Source: an uncultured Clostridia bacterium (GTDB lineage Bacteria > Bacillota > Clostridia > TANB77 > CAG-508). From it: a stretch of 47,705 nucleotides of DNA. Below the pieces are notes generated by a model. That model was not told the DNA's origin. It did no database searches and saw only the letters and a program-made list of their open reading frames with translations. Shown piece by piece: positions 1 to 7,582 of this stretch. Positions within the stretch are counted from its first letter, which is position 1. Each line of letters starts with the position of its first letter. The stretch lies in assembly GCA_934130975.1 (NCBI GenBank), contig CAKOYU010000014.1, positions 1 through 47,705 of the forward strand, written 5' to 3'. The position numbers and the translations under genes are program-made.

Positions 1-918
1 ATAAATAGATTAGATAGAGAATACGGAATAGGAGAATTATTAAAAAATGCATTAAAGATAGAAAAATGGTGTAAAGAAAATTATGGGGAAAAAGAGATAT
101 ATGAAAGAAGATTGCCAAGTACCTATGCAGAAAATGAAGAAGAAAAAAAGCTTGGAGAAGCATTAGCAAGATTAAGAACAAAAATGAAACAATATGAAGG
201 GCAAGAAATAGCTGATATTCAAAATGAAGAAGATAGAAAGATTTTAGAAATAATAAATAGATTAGATAGAGAATACGGAATAGGAGAATTATTAAAAAAT
301 GCATTAAAGATAGAAAAATGGTGTAAAGAGAATTGTGGGGAAAAAGAGATATATGAAAGAAGATTGCCAAGTACCTATGCAAAAAATGAAGAAGAAAAAA
401 AGCTTGGAAAAGCATTAGGAAGCATAAGAAGAAAAATGAAACAATATAAAGGACAAGAAATTGCTGATATTCAAAATGAAGAAGATAGACAGACCTTAGA
501 AATAATAAGTAGATTAGATAGAGAATACGGATTAGGAGAATCATTAAAAAATGCCTTAAAAATAGAAAAATGGTGTAAAGAAAAATATGGAGAAAAAGAG
601 ATATATGAAAGAAGATTGCCAAGTTCCAAAGCAGAAAATGAAGAGGAAAAAAAGCTTGGAAATGCATTAAGGACATTAAGAATAAAAATGAAACAATATG
701 AAGGACAAGAAATTGCAAATATTCAAAATGAGGAAGATAAACAGATTTTAGAAATAATAGATAGATTAGATAGAGAATACAATTCAAAAAAAATAAAATT
801 GAATAATGCTAAAAATGGTAGAGATTCTGCAAAAATTAAAAATGATCAAGCAAAAGAATTAGAAAAACAAGTATCAGAACAACTAAAGAAAAGAGGACAA
901 GCTCATGAAGAACAATAA
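1..918 (+). CDS. Tandem 84-residue repeat protein, 5' end outside window
   Basis: The reading frame is open from base 1, so the true start lies to the left. From 112 the protein is built of 84-residue (252-bp) units that begin with LPS at 112, 364 and 616; bases 1-111 are the end of an earlier unit. Each unit carries a KIEKWCKE segment, an EEEKKLG segment, a basic KMKQY helix and an acidic NRLDREYG end. The W..C...G...P...LG..L..R pattern recalls helicase-associated (HA-type) repeats, which is inference only. The C-terminus from about base 780 is a charged, coiled-coil-like tail. The function is not recognised. The units are nearly identical at DNA level, which suggests recent duplication or homogenisation. 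The stop overlaps the next gene by 14 bp, suggesting translational coupling. Confidence 0.7.
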   Translation: MNRLDREYGIGELLKNALKIEKWCKENYGEKEIYERRLPSTYAENEEEKKLGEALARLRTKMKQYEGQEIADIQNEEDRKILEIINRLDREYGIGELLKNALKIEKWCKENCGEKEIYERRLPSTYAKNEEEKKLGKALGSIRRKMKQYKGQEIADIQNEEDRQTLEIISRLDREYGLGESLKNALKIEKWCKEKYGEKEIYERRLPSSKAENEEEKKLGNALRTLRIKMKQYEGQEIANIQNEEDKQILEIIDRLDREYNSKKIKLNNAKNGRDSAKIKNDQAKELEKQVSEQLKKRGQAHEEQ

Positions 919-1261
919 ATTGATAATTTATAAAAAGAGTATCTTTAAAAAAATAAGTGATTTTTTTAAGAAAATATTTTCAAAGAAAGAAGTATTGCAA
1001 AAAGAAGATACTATAGTAAATAATGATAAAAATAACAGTTTTATAAAGAATATTCAAATCAAAGAAAATAAAGAAGAATTAAGATTGCTTCAACTAAAAC
1101 AACAATATGAAAATGGAGAAATAGATGAAGAAGACATGTCAGACGAAGATATTGATAATCTATGTAAATTATATGAAAAAGAAACTGATGAATTAAATGC
1201 TGATACTGAAAGAAGAAAAAATCATATTGCACAAATGTTAAAAGAACTTAAAAATGCATAA
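905..1261 (+). CDS. Small charged coiled-coil protein, unknown function
   Basis: A 118-residue protein that starts inside the end of the repeat-protein gene (14-bp overlap), so the two are probably one operon. The N-terminus is very basic, with clustered Lys and Phe. From about residue 55 an acidic and basic heptad-like stretch (KQQYENGEIDEEDMSDEDID, then LCKLYEKE) resembles a short helical domain common in uncharacterised Firmicutes proteins. No signal peptide, membrane segment or catalytic motif is seen. A bidirectional terminator hairpin follows at 1293-1319. The function is unknown; co-expression with the repeat protein is inferred from the overlap. Confidence 0.6.
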   Translation: MKNNKLIIYKKSIFKKISDFFKKIFSKKEVLQKEDTIVNNDKNNSFIKNIQIKENKEELRLLQLKQQYENGEIDEEDMSDEDIDNLCKLYEKETDELNADTERRKNHIAQMLKELKNA

Positions 1262-1292
1262 TTAAATAATATTTAATTATAATAGTAAAAAT

Positions 1293-1319
1293 AGAGTAGA
1301 AACTAAAAATTTCTGCTCT
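1293..1319. terminator. Bidirectional terminator between convergent genes
   Basis: AGAGTAGAAA (1293-1302) pairs with TTTCTGCTCT (1310-1319), including one G-T wobble. It lies between the + strand gene ending at 1261 and the TetR gene whose stop is at 1318-1320. Confidence 0.6.
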
Positions 1320-1911
1320 ATATTAATATATTTTTAATAATGTTGACAACTTCATTCTTCATAATATCATAATTAATTTGAGGATGCTTATGATAAACAA
1401 TCTCATGACATAAGTTATCAACTATATTAATAATAATATGAACTTTTTCTCTAGAATTTTCAAGATGAATATTATTATTTTCAAGTAAAGTAACAATTTT
1501 TTCAGTAGTTTCAAATTCAAAATTTTTAAAGATAGCAGAAATATCACTATCCAAATGTGACATAGCAATAAGTTCTTCATGAGCTTTTTTAGAAATAGTA
1601 TGAGTTTCTATAAATTTATCAATCATAGTATTCAAAAGTTTATCAAAATTATTTATTTCAATTTTTTGACTCTCTAATACATTAATCATAGGGAACATTA
1701 TACTATTTGAATATTCTTTAATACCCTCTATAAATATATCTTTTTTATCATTAAAATATTGATAAATTATACCCGTTGAAACTCCTGCGCTTTCTGCAAT
1801 ATCTGGAGTTGATGTGTTATAATATCCTTTTTCACACATGAGTTTAAAACCTTTTTCAATTATTTTATTTCTTTTTTCAATTGATCTTTTTTGAGTTGGA
1901 ATTCTAGTCAT
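1318..1911 (-). CDS. TetR/AcrR family transcriptional regulator
   Basis: A 197-residue protein of usual TetR size. Residues about 10-60 form the TetR-type helix-turn-helix: the segment from IIEKGFKLMCEKGYYNTST through DIAESAGVSTGIIYQYF to NDKKDIF contains the conserved recognition helix and the YxYFxxKxxL pattern. The C-terminal part is all helical and variable, as expected for a ligand-binding domain; the ligand cannot be read. The gene has its own strong promoter with a dyad between the -35 and -10 boxes, which fits autorepression. It is divergent from what looks like half of an ABC/FtsX permease, so it may have controlled a transporter here that is now incomplete. Confidence 0.9.
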   Translation of the reverse strand: MTRIPTQKRSIEKRNKIIEKGFKLMCEKGYYNTSTPDIAESAGVSTGIIYQYFNDKKDIFIEGIKEYSNSIMFPMINVLESQKIEINNFDKLLNTMIDKFIETHTISKKAHEELIAMSHLDSDISAIFKNFEFETTEKIVTLLENNNIHLENSREKVHIIINIVDNLCHEIVYHKHPQINYDIMKNEVVNIIKNILI

Positions 1912-1932
1912 TTTATGTACCTCTTAGAGTTT

Positions 1933-1961
1933 ATTATACATTCATAAATGTGAAAAATCAA
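1933..1961 (-). promoter_or_regulatory. Promoter of the TetR gene with internal operator dyad
   Basis: Read on the - strand, TTGATT (1956-1961), 17 bp, TATAAT (1933-1938). The spacer and the edge of the -10 box hold the near-palindrome ACATTCATAAATGT (1938-1951; ACATT/AATGT arms). This is a typical position for a TetR autoregulatory operator. Confidence 0.7.
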
Positions 1962-1978
1962 GAAAAGTATAAAAATAA

Positions 1979-2012
1979 CCCCTATACAGGGATAGGAATT
2001 AATGTATAGGGG
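1979..2012. promoter_or_regulatory. Perfect 10-bp inverted repeat upstream of the permease remnant
   Basis: CCCCTATACA (1979-1988) and TGTATAGGGG (2003-2012) are perfectly complementary across a 14-nt spacer. It lies between the TetR promoter and the permease. It could be a hairpin (no strong T-run follows) or a protein-binding site. Confidence 0.45.
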
Positions 2013-2042
2013 AAGAAATTAATTTTTAGTTAATTCAAAAAG

Positions 2043-3125
2043 ATGGGATTTTCTTCAAAATGGAATATCAGAGATATCATAAGAAATAAAATGAGAACTC
2101 TTATGGGAATAGCTGGAATGGCAGGATGTTGTATGCTTTTAGTATGTGCATTTGGAATGCTAGATACAATGAAAAATTTTATTGACACACAATTTGAAAA
2201 GCTATATAATTTTGACTATAAATTAACTTTAAAAAGTGAATATACAGAAGATGTATTAGATAAAATAACAGCTGAATATGGAAATAATACTTCTAAAACT
2301 CTAGGAATAGAAGTCAAAAATGGAGATACTAGAGAAGCGAATAACATATTTGTAGATGATAGTAATGGTTATGTAAGATTTATAAAACATAATGGAGAAT
2401 TTACGGAACTTTCTTCAGATGATGGAGTATATGTTACAGAAAAATTAGCTAAAAACAAAGGATATAAAATAGGAGATAAAATTTCTTGGCATATTTATGG
2501 AGATGACAAATATTATGAAAGCGAAATAGTTGGATTTGACAGAGATCCACAAAATCAAAATATAAAAATGACTAGAAAGTATTTAGAATCTTTAGGTATA
2601 GAATATAAGCCAGATGCTGTTTATACAAATAAAGACTTAAGCAATATTAAAGAAATTGATGGAGTAGAAATAATACAAGACAAACAAGCATTAGAAGATG
2701 GTATGAATAGTATGATTAATACAATGAAAACTATGATTATATTATTAATTGTTATAGCATCAATTTTAGGTGGAGTAATAATATATAATTTAGGAATATT
2801 GTCATTTACAGAAAAACAATATCAATTTGCTACACTAAAAGTGCTTGGATTTAAAAATTCAAAAATAAAGAAAATATACATAAAACAAAATAATTGGATA
2901 ACAATAATATCAATTATTATAGGACTTCCATTAGGATATTATATGACAAGCTTTATTTTCAAAATGGCATTAGCAGAAACTTATGATTTTAGCAGTCATA
3001 TCAAACTGTTATCATATATATTTGCTATAGTTGGAACTTTTATTGTATCTTATATATTTTCTAAAATATTAGCTAAAAAAGTTAATAAGATTGATATGGT
3101 TACAAGCTTAAAAGGAAATGAATAA
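2043..3125 (+). CDS. ABC transporter FtsX-type permease, probable C-terminal half only
   Basis: A 360-residue protein. It opens directly with the SSKWNIRDIIRNKMRTLMGI segment, which in large MacB/FtsX-like permeases begins the second half. There follow one membrane helix (about 18-40), a soluble extracytoplasmic domain (about 45-220) and three membrane helices (about 228-255, 283-305, 320-342) typical of the FtsX fold; a KVLGF motif is present near residue 272. An in-frame stop lies at 2031-2033, no convincing ribosome binding site precedes 2043, and no ATPase partner is nearby. I therefore infer a 5'-truncated remnant of a longer permease, possibly non-functional. It may alternatively be a genuine short permease. 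Confidence 0.7.
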   Translation: MGFSSKWNIRDIIRNKMRTLMGIAGMAGCCMLLVCAFGMLDTMKNFIDTQFEKLYNFDYKLTLKSEYTEDVLDKITAEYGNNTSKTLGIEVKNGDTREANNIFVDDSNGYVRFIKHNGEFTELSSDDGVYVTEKLAKNKGYKIGDKISWHIYGDDKYYESEIVGFDRDPQNQNIKMTRKYLESLGIEYKPDAVYTNKDLSNIKEIDGVEIIQDKQALEDGMNSMINTMKTMIILLIVIASILGGVIIYNLGILSFTEKQYQFATLKVLGFKNSKIKKIYIKQNNWITIISIIIGLPLGYYMTSFIFKMALAETYDFSSHIKLLSYIFAIVGTFIVSYIFSKILAKKVNKIDMVTSLKGNE

Positions 3126-3143
3126 AAATACGGAGGGATAAAA

Positions 3144-3839
3144 ATGATTAAATTAATATTAGTTAGACATGGTCAAAGCATGTGGAATTTAGAAAACAAA
3201 TTTACAGGTTGGACAGATGTTGAATTGTCTGAGCAAGGAATCAAAGAAGCAAAAGAAGCGGGAAAAGTTTTAAGAGAACGAGGATTTTATTTTGATATAG
3301 CTTTTACATCTGTATTAAAAAGAGCAGAAGATACACTTGATTATATATTAAAAGAAATGGGCGAAGAAAATATAGAAATAAAAAGAAGCTGGAGACTAAA
3401 TGAAAGACATTATGGAGCTTTACAAGGATTAAATAAAGACGAAACAAGGGAAAAATATGGTGCAGAACAAGTATTATTATGGAGAAGAAGTACAAATGTA
3501 AGACCACCAGAATTAGAAGAAACAGATCCAAGATATCCAGGTAATGATCCTAAATATAAAGATTTAACTAAAGAAGAACTACCAAAAACAGAAAACTTAG
3601 TAGATACAATTAAAAGAGTTGTTGCATATTGGGATACTGATATAAAGCCTGAGCTAGAGAATGGAAAGAGAGTTATAATTGCGGCTCACGGAAATAGTTT
3701 AAGAGGTTTAATAAAGTACTTAGATGGCATGAGTGATGAAGATGTTATTAAACTTGAATTACAAACAGGTAATCCAATTTGCTATGAATTAGATGATAAT
3801 TTAAAACCAATAAGACATTATTATTTGGAAAATAAATAG
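3144..3839 (+). CDS. gpmA: 2,3-bisphosphoglycerate-dependent phosphoglycerate mutase
   Basis: A 231-residue cytoplasmic glycolytic enzyme interconverting 3- and 2-phosphoglycerate. The N-terminal LVRHGQSMWN carries the phosphohistidine (His9); TGWTDVELSEQG follows, then NERHYGALQGLNK with its Arg and Glu ligands. The second catalytic histidine is in AAHGNSLRGL near residue 180. Length matches short bacterial dPGM enzymes. The start is supported by CGGAGGG just upstream. It lies 18 bp after the permease remnant and has no obvious promoter of its own in that gap, so it may be read from upstream or from within the remnant. If so, this would be a reason for the remnant to persist (inference). Confidence 0.95.
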   Translation: MIKLILVRHGQSMWNLENKFTGWTDVELSEQGIKEAKEAGKVLRERGFYFDIAFTSVLKRAEDTLDYILKEMGEENIEIKRSWRLNERHYGALQGLNKDETREKYGAEQVLLWRRSTNVRPPELEETDPRYPGNDPKYKDLTKEELPKTENLVDTIKRVVAYWDTDIKPELENGKRVIIAAHGNSLRGLIKYLDGMSDEDVIKLELQTGNPICYELDDNLKPIRHYYLENK

Positions 3840-3855
3840 TTATATTAAGATTATA

Positions 3856-3884
3856 TTGCAAAATTATGTAAATGATGATATAAT
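3856..3884 (+). promoter_or_regulatory. Promoter of the DUF4236 gene
   Basis: TTGCAA (3856-3861), 17-bp spacer, TATAAT (3879-3884). This promoter argues that translation does not start upstream at TTG 3856 but at ATG 3958. Confidence 0.7.
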
Positions 3885-3957
3885 AAGAGCGATAAAAAAT
3901 TATAATATTTTTCTTATATTAAAAGAAAAACTTTTATTTCGAAAGGAGCAACATGGT

Positions 3958-4134
3958 ATGGGACTTAGCTTTAGAAAAAGGATTAAACTTGGAAACGGAA
4001 CTTATTTGAATTTGAGTAAAAGTGGAGCTTCTATAAGTAAGAAAGTAGGAAGAACTACTATTAACTCAAGAGGAAATGTAACCGTAAACTTGGGCAACGG
4101 CATGAGCTATAGGACTTCAGTAAAAAAGAAATAA
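3958..4134 (+). CDS. DUF4236-type small protein
   Basis: A 58-residue protein starting MGLSFRKRIKLGNGTYLNLS, followed by KSGASISKKVGRTTIN and a glycine-rich NLGNGMSY segment. This is the DUF4236 pattern (short beta-rich domain of unknown function, often at the N-terminus of larger proteins). ATG 3958 is chosen because GAAAGGAG sits 9 nt upstream and a promoter lies at 3856-3884; the longer in-frame TTG start would overlap the promoter. The protein has no membrane segment and is strongly basic. It is a single-gene unit closed by the hairpin at 4143-4184. Function unknown. Confidence 0.75.
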   Translation: MGLSFRKRIKLGNGTYLNLSKSGASISKKVGRTTINSRGNVTVNLGNGMSYRTSVKKK

Positions 4135-4142
4135 TTGAAAGT

Positions 4143-4184
4143 TATAATAACCATGTGATTTTAAATAATCGCATGGTTATTATA
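4143..4184 (+). terminator. Terminator-like hairpin after the DUF4236 gene
   Basis: A 17-bp stem (4143-4159 with 4168-4184, one wobble) around an 8-nt loop. The 3' arm is U-rich at its end, but no long T-run follows, so termination efficiency is uncertain. Confidence 0.5.
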
Positions 4185-4203
4185 GTATACAAAAACTCAA
4201 TGC

Positions 4204-4232
4204 TTGATTTTTAAATAAATATATAGTAAAAT
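4204..4232 (+). promoter_or_regulatory. Promoter of the nucleoside kinase gene
   Basis: TTGATT (4204-4209), 17 bp, TAAAAT (4227-4232). The predicted leader is about 40 nt. Confidence 0.6.
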
Positions 4233-4276
4233 ATGAAAAGTCGATGAATATACTAAAGTAAGAAAGGAAGAAAAAT

Positions 4277-5878
4277 ATGGAAGGAAAAATATCAGAACTA
4301 TTAAAAGAACAAATAGAAAAAAGTGAATATCCAGTAGTTGGAGCTAAATATAATAATGAATATAAAAACTTAGATGATATAGTATCAAGTGAAGGGAAAA
4401 TAGAATTAATAGATATAAATTCTAAAGAAGGAATGAAAATATACAGAAGAACATTAACATATATAATGGGAAAAGCTTTTTGGCATACATATCCAGGAGC
4501 ATATATAACTGTAAATTATCAATTATCAAATTCTATGTATTGTGATATTGACAACATGGAAGTAACAGAAGAAATGCTAGAAAAAGTAAAAGCAAAAATG
4601 CAAGAAATAATAGAACAAGATTTAAAAATAGAAAAAAGAACAATGACAAGAAAAGAGGCAGGAAAATTCTTTAATCATACAAATACATCAAAAGGAAGAT
4701 TACAATTTGATGTAGAAGAAAAACAAGACATTAACATGTATTATTGTGATGATTATTTCAATTATATATATGAAACAATTGCAACACATACAGGAATTAC
4801 TAAAGTTTTTGACTTACAAAAATATAGTAAAGGATTTTTATTAAGATATCCAAGTACACAAGATATAAACAATTTGCCAGAATTTAAAGAAACAAAAAAA
4901 TTGCTATGGGCATTACAAGAATATGAAACAATTTATAAAGTTTTAAATGTAGGAACAGTATATAAATTAAACAAAACAGTAAAAGAAGACAAAATAAGAT
5001 ATTTAATATTATTGTCAGAAGCATTACATGAAAAGAAAATTTCTCAAATAGCTGATAAAATAGCTAAAAGAAAAGGTGTAAAAATGGTCTTAATAGCAGG
5101 ACCATCATCATCTGGAAAAACAACATTTGCACAAAGATTAGGAATTCAGTTAAAGATTAATGGTTTAAGACCTGTAACAATATCAGTAGACAACTATTTT
5201 GTAGAAAGACCTGATACACCAAAAAACGAAAAAGGTGAATATGATTTTGAGAGTATTCATGCTATAGATATAGATTTATTTAATAAGCATTTATTAGCAT
5301 TATTAAATGGTGAAGAAGTAGAAATGCCAGAATTTGATTTTCATGAAGGATCAAAGAAATATAATGGAAACAAGATAAAACTAGAAAAAGATGATGTATT
5401 AGTAATAGAAGGAATTCATTGTTTGAATGATGAATTAACAAAAAGAATACCTCAAGATCAAAAATATAAAATTTATATAAGTGCTTTAACAGTACTTAAT
5501 ATGGATGCATATAACAGAATTTCAACAACAGATACAAGATTAATAAGAAGAATTGTTAGAGATAATCAATTTAGAGGATATTCAGCAAAAGATACAATTT
5601 CTACTTGGGATAATGTAAATAGGGGAGAAGAAAAAAATATATTCCCATTCCAAGAAGAAGCTGATAGCATATTTAATACTTCTTTAATTTACGAATTAGG
5701 AGTATTAAAAAATGAGGCGATGCCATTATTAGAGAAAATAACAAATGATGAACCAGAATATGCTGAAGCACAAAGATTACTTGAAATATTGCGTTATTTT
5801 GAGCCAATATCTAAAGATATAGTTCCAAGAAATTCATTATTGAAAGAATTCCTTGGAGGAGGAGATTTTAAGGGGTAA
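4277..5878 (+). CDS. Uridine kinase-like nucleoside kinase with ThrRS-like N-terminal domain
   Basis: A 533-residue cytoplasmic protein. Residues about 1-200 resemble the TGS/second additional domain of threonyl-tRNA synthetase, including the FWHTYPGA and HTNTSKGR segments. The C-terminal half is a phosphoribulokinase/uridine kinase fold: the Walker A loop GPSSSGKTT spans residues 275-283, followed by VDNYFVERPDTP, DFESIHAID, a Walker B-like VIEGIH and the RRIVRD lid. This fusion is a known family of nucleoside kinases in clostridia and Thermotoga; the usual substrate is a pyrimidine or related nucleoside. AGAAAGGAAG precedes ATG 4277. It has its own promoter. The exact substrate is not readable from sequence. 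Confidence 0.85.
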   Translation: MEGKISELLKEQIEKSEYPVVGAKYNNEYKNLDDIVSSEGKIELIDINSKEGMKIYRRTLTYIMGKAFWHTYPGAYITVNYQLSNSMYCDIDNMEVTEEMLEKVKAKMQEIIEQDLKIEKRTMTRKEAGKFFNHTNTSKGRLQFDVEEKQDINMYYCDDYFNYIYETIATHTGITKVFDLQKYSKGFLLRYPSTQDINNLPEFKETKKLLWALQEYETIYKVLNVGTVYKLNKTVKEDKIRYLILLSEALHEKKISQIADKIAKRKGVKMVLIAGPSSSGKTTFAQRLGIQLKINGLRPVTISVDNYFVERPDTPKNEKGEYDFESIHAIDIDLFNKHLLALLNGEEVEMPEFDFHEGSKKYNGNKIKLEKDDVLVIEGIHCLNDELTKRIPQDQKYKIYISALTVLNMDAYNRISTTDTRLIRRIVRDNQFRGYSAKDTISTWDNVNRGEEKNIFPFQEEADSIFNTSLIYELGVLKNEAMPLLEKITNDEPEYAEAQRLLEILRYFEPISKDIVPRNSLLKEFLGGGDFKG

Positions 5879-5891
5879 AGATATAAAATAG

Positions 5892-5912
5892 GGACAAAAC
5901 AGAACCGGTTCC
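5892..5912. repeat. Copy of a dispersed GAACCGGTTC motif
   Basis: Contains the palindrome GAACCGGTTC (5902-5911) preceded by ACAAAACA. The same ACAAAACAGAACCGGT block appears in reverse orientation at 29341-29361. It lies between two housekeeping genes. Confidence 0.5.
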
Positions 5913-5936
5913 AAATGTTCTAATAGGAGAAAAAAG

Positions 5937-6263
5937 ATGTTAGAAAAAAGTAAGTTTACAAAGATTGACGAAGAATTTATATGTGAAAATTGTGGTAAAA
6001 AGGTTCCTAAGTTGGGATACACTTGTAGGAACCATTGCCCATATTGTCTGCATTCTAAACATTTAGATGTTAATCCTGGAGATAGAGCAGAAACTTGCCA
6101 TGGAATGCTAGAGCCTATTGGTATTGAAAATAATTCTAAAAAGGGATATGTTATTGTGTTTAGATGTAAAAAGTGTGGGGCAATAAGAAAGAATAAAGTT
6201 GCAGAAGATGATAATATGGATGAAGTAATAAAATTATCTGTTAAGAGGGATGGTCCATTTTAA
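5937..6263 (+). CDS. RNHCP domain zinc-binding protein
   Basis: A 108-residue protein with the RNHCP signature (CRNHCPYC near residue 30), preceded by CENCGKKVP and followed by DRAETCHGMLEPI and CKKCGAIRKNK. Six or more cysteines in CxxC pairs suggest a zinc-ribbon fold. The family is conserved in Firmicutes and Actinobacteria and has no established function; nucleic-acid binding is a guess. AGGAGA lies 7 nt before the ATG. It is followed by a bidirectional terminator shared with rpmB, and a copy of the GAACCGGTTC repeat lies upstream. Confidence 0.85.
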   Translation: MLEKSKFTKIDEEFICENCGKKVPKLGYTCRNHCPYCLHSKHLDVNPGDRAETCHGMLEPIGIENNSKKGYVIVFRCKKCGAIRKNKVAEDDNMDEVIKLSVKRDGPF

Positions 6264-6270
6264 CAAAAAG

Positions 6271-6299
6271 AAAAAACGCTTTCTAATTAAGCGTTTTTT
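6271..6299. terminator. Bidirectional terminator between RNHCP gene and rpmB
   Basis: AAAAAACGCTT (6271-6281) and AAGCGTTTTTT (6289-6299) form an 11-bp stem with A- and T-runs on both sides, serving both convergent genes. Confidence 0.85.
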
Positions 6300-6300
6300 T

Positions 6301-6498
6301 CTATGCTCTTTTAACTTTTCCGTTTTTTAAACATTTTGCACATACATGGATTCTTTTGATTTCTCCATCAACATCAGCTTTTACTGTTCTTAAGTTTGGT
6401 TTCCAAGTACGTGGTGCTCTTTTACTTATATGAGAACGAGTTATACTTAATTTATTTCCATGAATTGCTGTTTTTTCACAAATTGCACATTTTGCCAT
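6301..6498 (-). CDS. rpmB: 50S ribosomal protein L28
   Basis: A 65-residue large-subunit ribosomal protein starting MAKCAICEK. The SITRSHISKRAPRTWKPNLR core is diagnostic. Cys pairs CxxC (residues 4-7) and CAKC near residue 56 mark the zinc-binding (C+) form. ATG 6498 is chosen because AGGAGGTG lies just upstream; an earlier in-frame GTG sits inside that Shine-Dalgarno sequence. Monocistronic on the - strand with a shared terminator at its end. The C+ form suggests no zinc-independent replacement at this locus. Confidence 0.95.
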   Translation of the reverse strand: MAKCAICEKTAIHGNKLSITRSHISKRAPRTWKPNLRTVKADVDGEIKRIHVCAKCLKNGKVKRA

Positions 6499-6545
6499 GA
6501 TTAAATACACCTCCTATTTTTATTTTATAAACATGACTAATACTA

Positions 6546-6574
6546 AGTTTATCATAATATTTATAAAATTACAA
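6546..6574 (-). promoter_or_regulatory. Candidate rpmB promoter
   Basis: On the - strand TTGTAA (6569-6574), 17 bp, TAAACT (6546-6551). The -10 box is weak, so this is moderate support. Confidence 0.4.
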
Positions 6575-6621
6575 GTGTTTTTTATAAAAAAATAAATATA
6601 ATAAGAAACTATAAAGAGATA

Positions 6622-6650
6622 TTGACAATATAAGTAATATTGTGTAATAT
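6622..6650 (+). promoter_or_regulatory. Promoter of the gene at 6683
   Basis: TTGACA (6622-6627), 17 bp, TAATAT (6645-6650). Leader of about 25 nt before the ATG. Confidence 0.75.
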
Positions 6651-6682
6651 ATAATTATAAATTATTAAAGGGAGATAATAAT

Positions 6683-7552
6683 ATGATTACTAGAGATGAA
6701 TTAAAAAATGAATTGATAAATATAGGAGTTTCTGAACAATTACTAGAGATGCCTGCTGTTTTAGAAAGAATATACATAATATTTAAAGAACATGATACAG
6801 AAAAAATTGAAAATATAGTATTAGATGAAAAAATCAAAGTAGACGAAAATGGAGACTTCTCATTAGGAAAATATGATTTTAAACATGGAAAAGATGATAA
6901 TGGAGCAATTATACAATTTAAGGACGAAGAAAAAAGATTAACAACAATAGATGTTGATCAATACGGTATGGATATGAGATATTATAGAGATTCTGATCCA
7001 TTATCAGCAACTTTTGGAATGCCTGATGATGAGGAAGTAATAAGAATTCCAGAAACTAATTCTATAAAATTTAAAGGAACAGCAAATGATGGAACTCAAT
7101 ATGTAAAAAGAGAAGTTAATGATTTAGGAAACTATAATATATTGGACAATCCAGATGTATTGCTATATGAATACACAAGAATAAGAGGAGAAAATAAAAA
7201 GTTTTTAACTCAACAATATCCAATAACAAAAGGTTGGTTTAGAGAAAGAGAAGAAAATGAAAACTCTACAATACAAGAAAATGAAGAAAATACAAGACCA
7301 GATGGAAATCAAGAATCAAAACGTAATACAGAAGAAAATAGAAGAGTTCTTATGGAAGCAACAAGAAGAATAGAACAATTGGAATCTGAAAACCAAAAAT
7401 TAAAAGACGAAAATCAAAATAATCAAAAAATGTTAAAAACAACTTTAGAATTTTGTGATAGAGTTAGATCTAGTATGGTTGGACATATATTCTTTAGAAA
7501 AGAACTAGGTAATTTAACACAAGCACAGACAGAAAATGATGAAGCAAGGTAA
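6683..7552 (+). CDS. Unknown protein with C-terminal coiled coil
   Basis: A 289-residue soluble protein that I do not recognise. Residues 1-175 look globular: an N-terminal helical part (RDELKNELINIGVSE) is followed by a beta-rich, acidic section around GKYDFKHGKDDNG and DVDQYGMDMRYYRDSDPL. Residues about 190-225 are a low-complexity Glu/Asn linker. Residues about 218-265 form a heptad coiled coil (RRIEQLESENQKLKDENQNN). No signal peptide or membrane segment is seen. AGGGAG precedes the ATG. It has its own promoter and terminator, so it is a free-standing unit. It may be a clade-specific protein. Confidence 0.7.
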   Translation: MITRDELKNELINIGVSEQLLEMPAVLERIYIIFKEHDTEKIENIVLDEKIKVDENGDFSLGKYDFKHGKDDNGAIIQFKDEEKRLTTIDVDQYGMDMRYYRDSDPLSATFGMPDDEEVIRIPETNSIKFKGTANDGTQYVKREVNDLGNYNILDNPDVLLYEYTRIRGENKKFLTQQYPITKGWFREREENENSTIQENEENTRPDGNQESKRNTEENRRVLMEATRRIEQLESENQKLKDENQNNQKMLKTTLEFCDRVRSSMVGHIFFRKELGNLTQAQTENDEAR

Positions 7553-7555
7553 GAT

Positions 7556-7582
7556 AAAAAGACACATATATTGTGTCTTTTT
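7556..7582. terminator. Bidirectional terminator
   Basis: AAAAAGACACA (7556-7566) pairs with TGTGTCTTTTT (7572-7582) around a 5-nt loop. It serves the gene ending at 7552 and the convergent carboxypeptidase gene ending at 7581. Confidence 0.85.

Noticed and set aside
1..783. Direct repeats that might be a CRISPR array
   Set aside because: The repeat unit is 252 bp, in frame and coding throughout, with no unique spacers.
3856..3957. N-terminal extension of the DUF4236 protein from TTG 3856
   Set aside because: The extension overlaps a good promoter, lacks a ribosome site and is unlike the family; ATG 3958 has a proper one.
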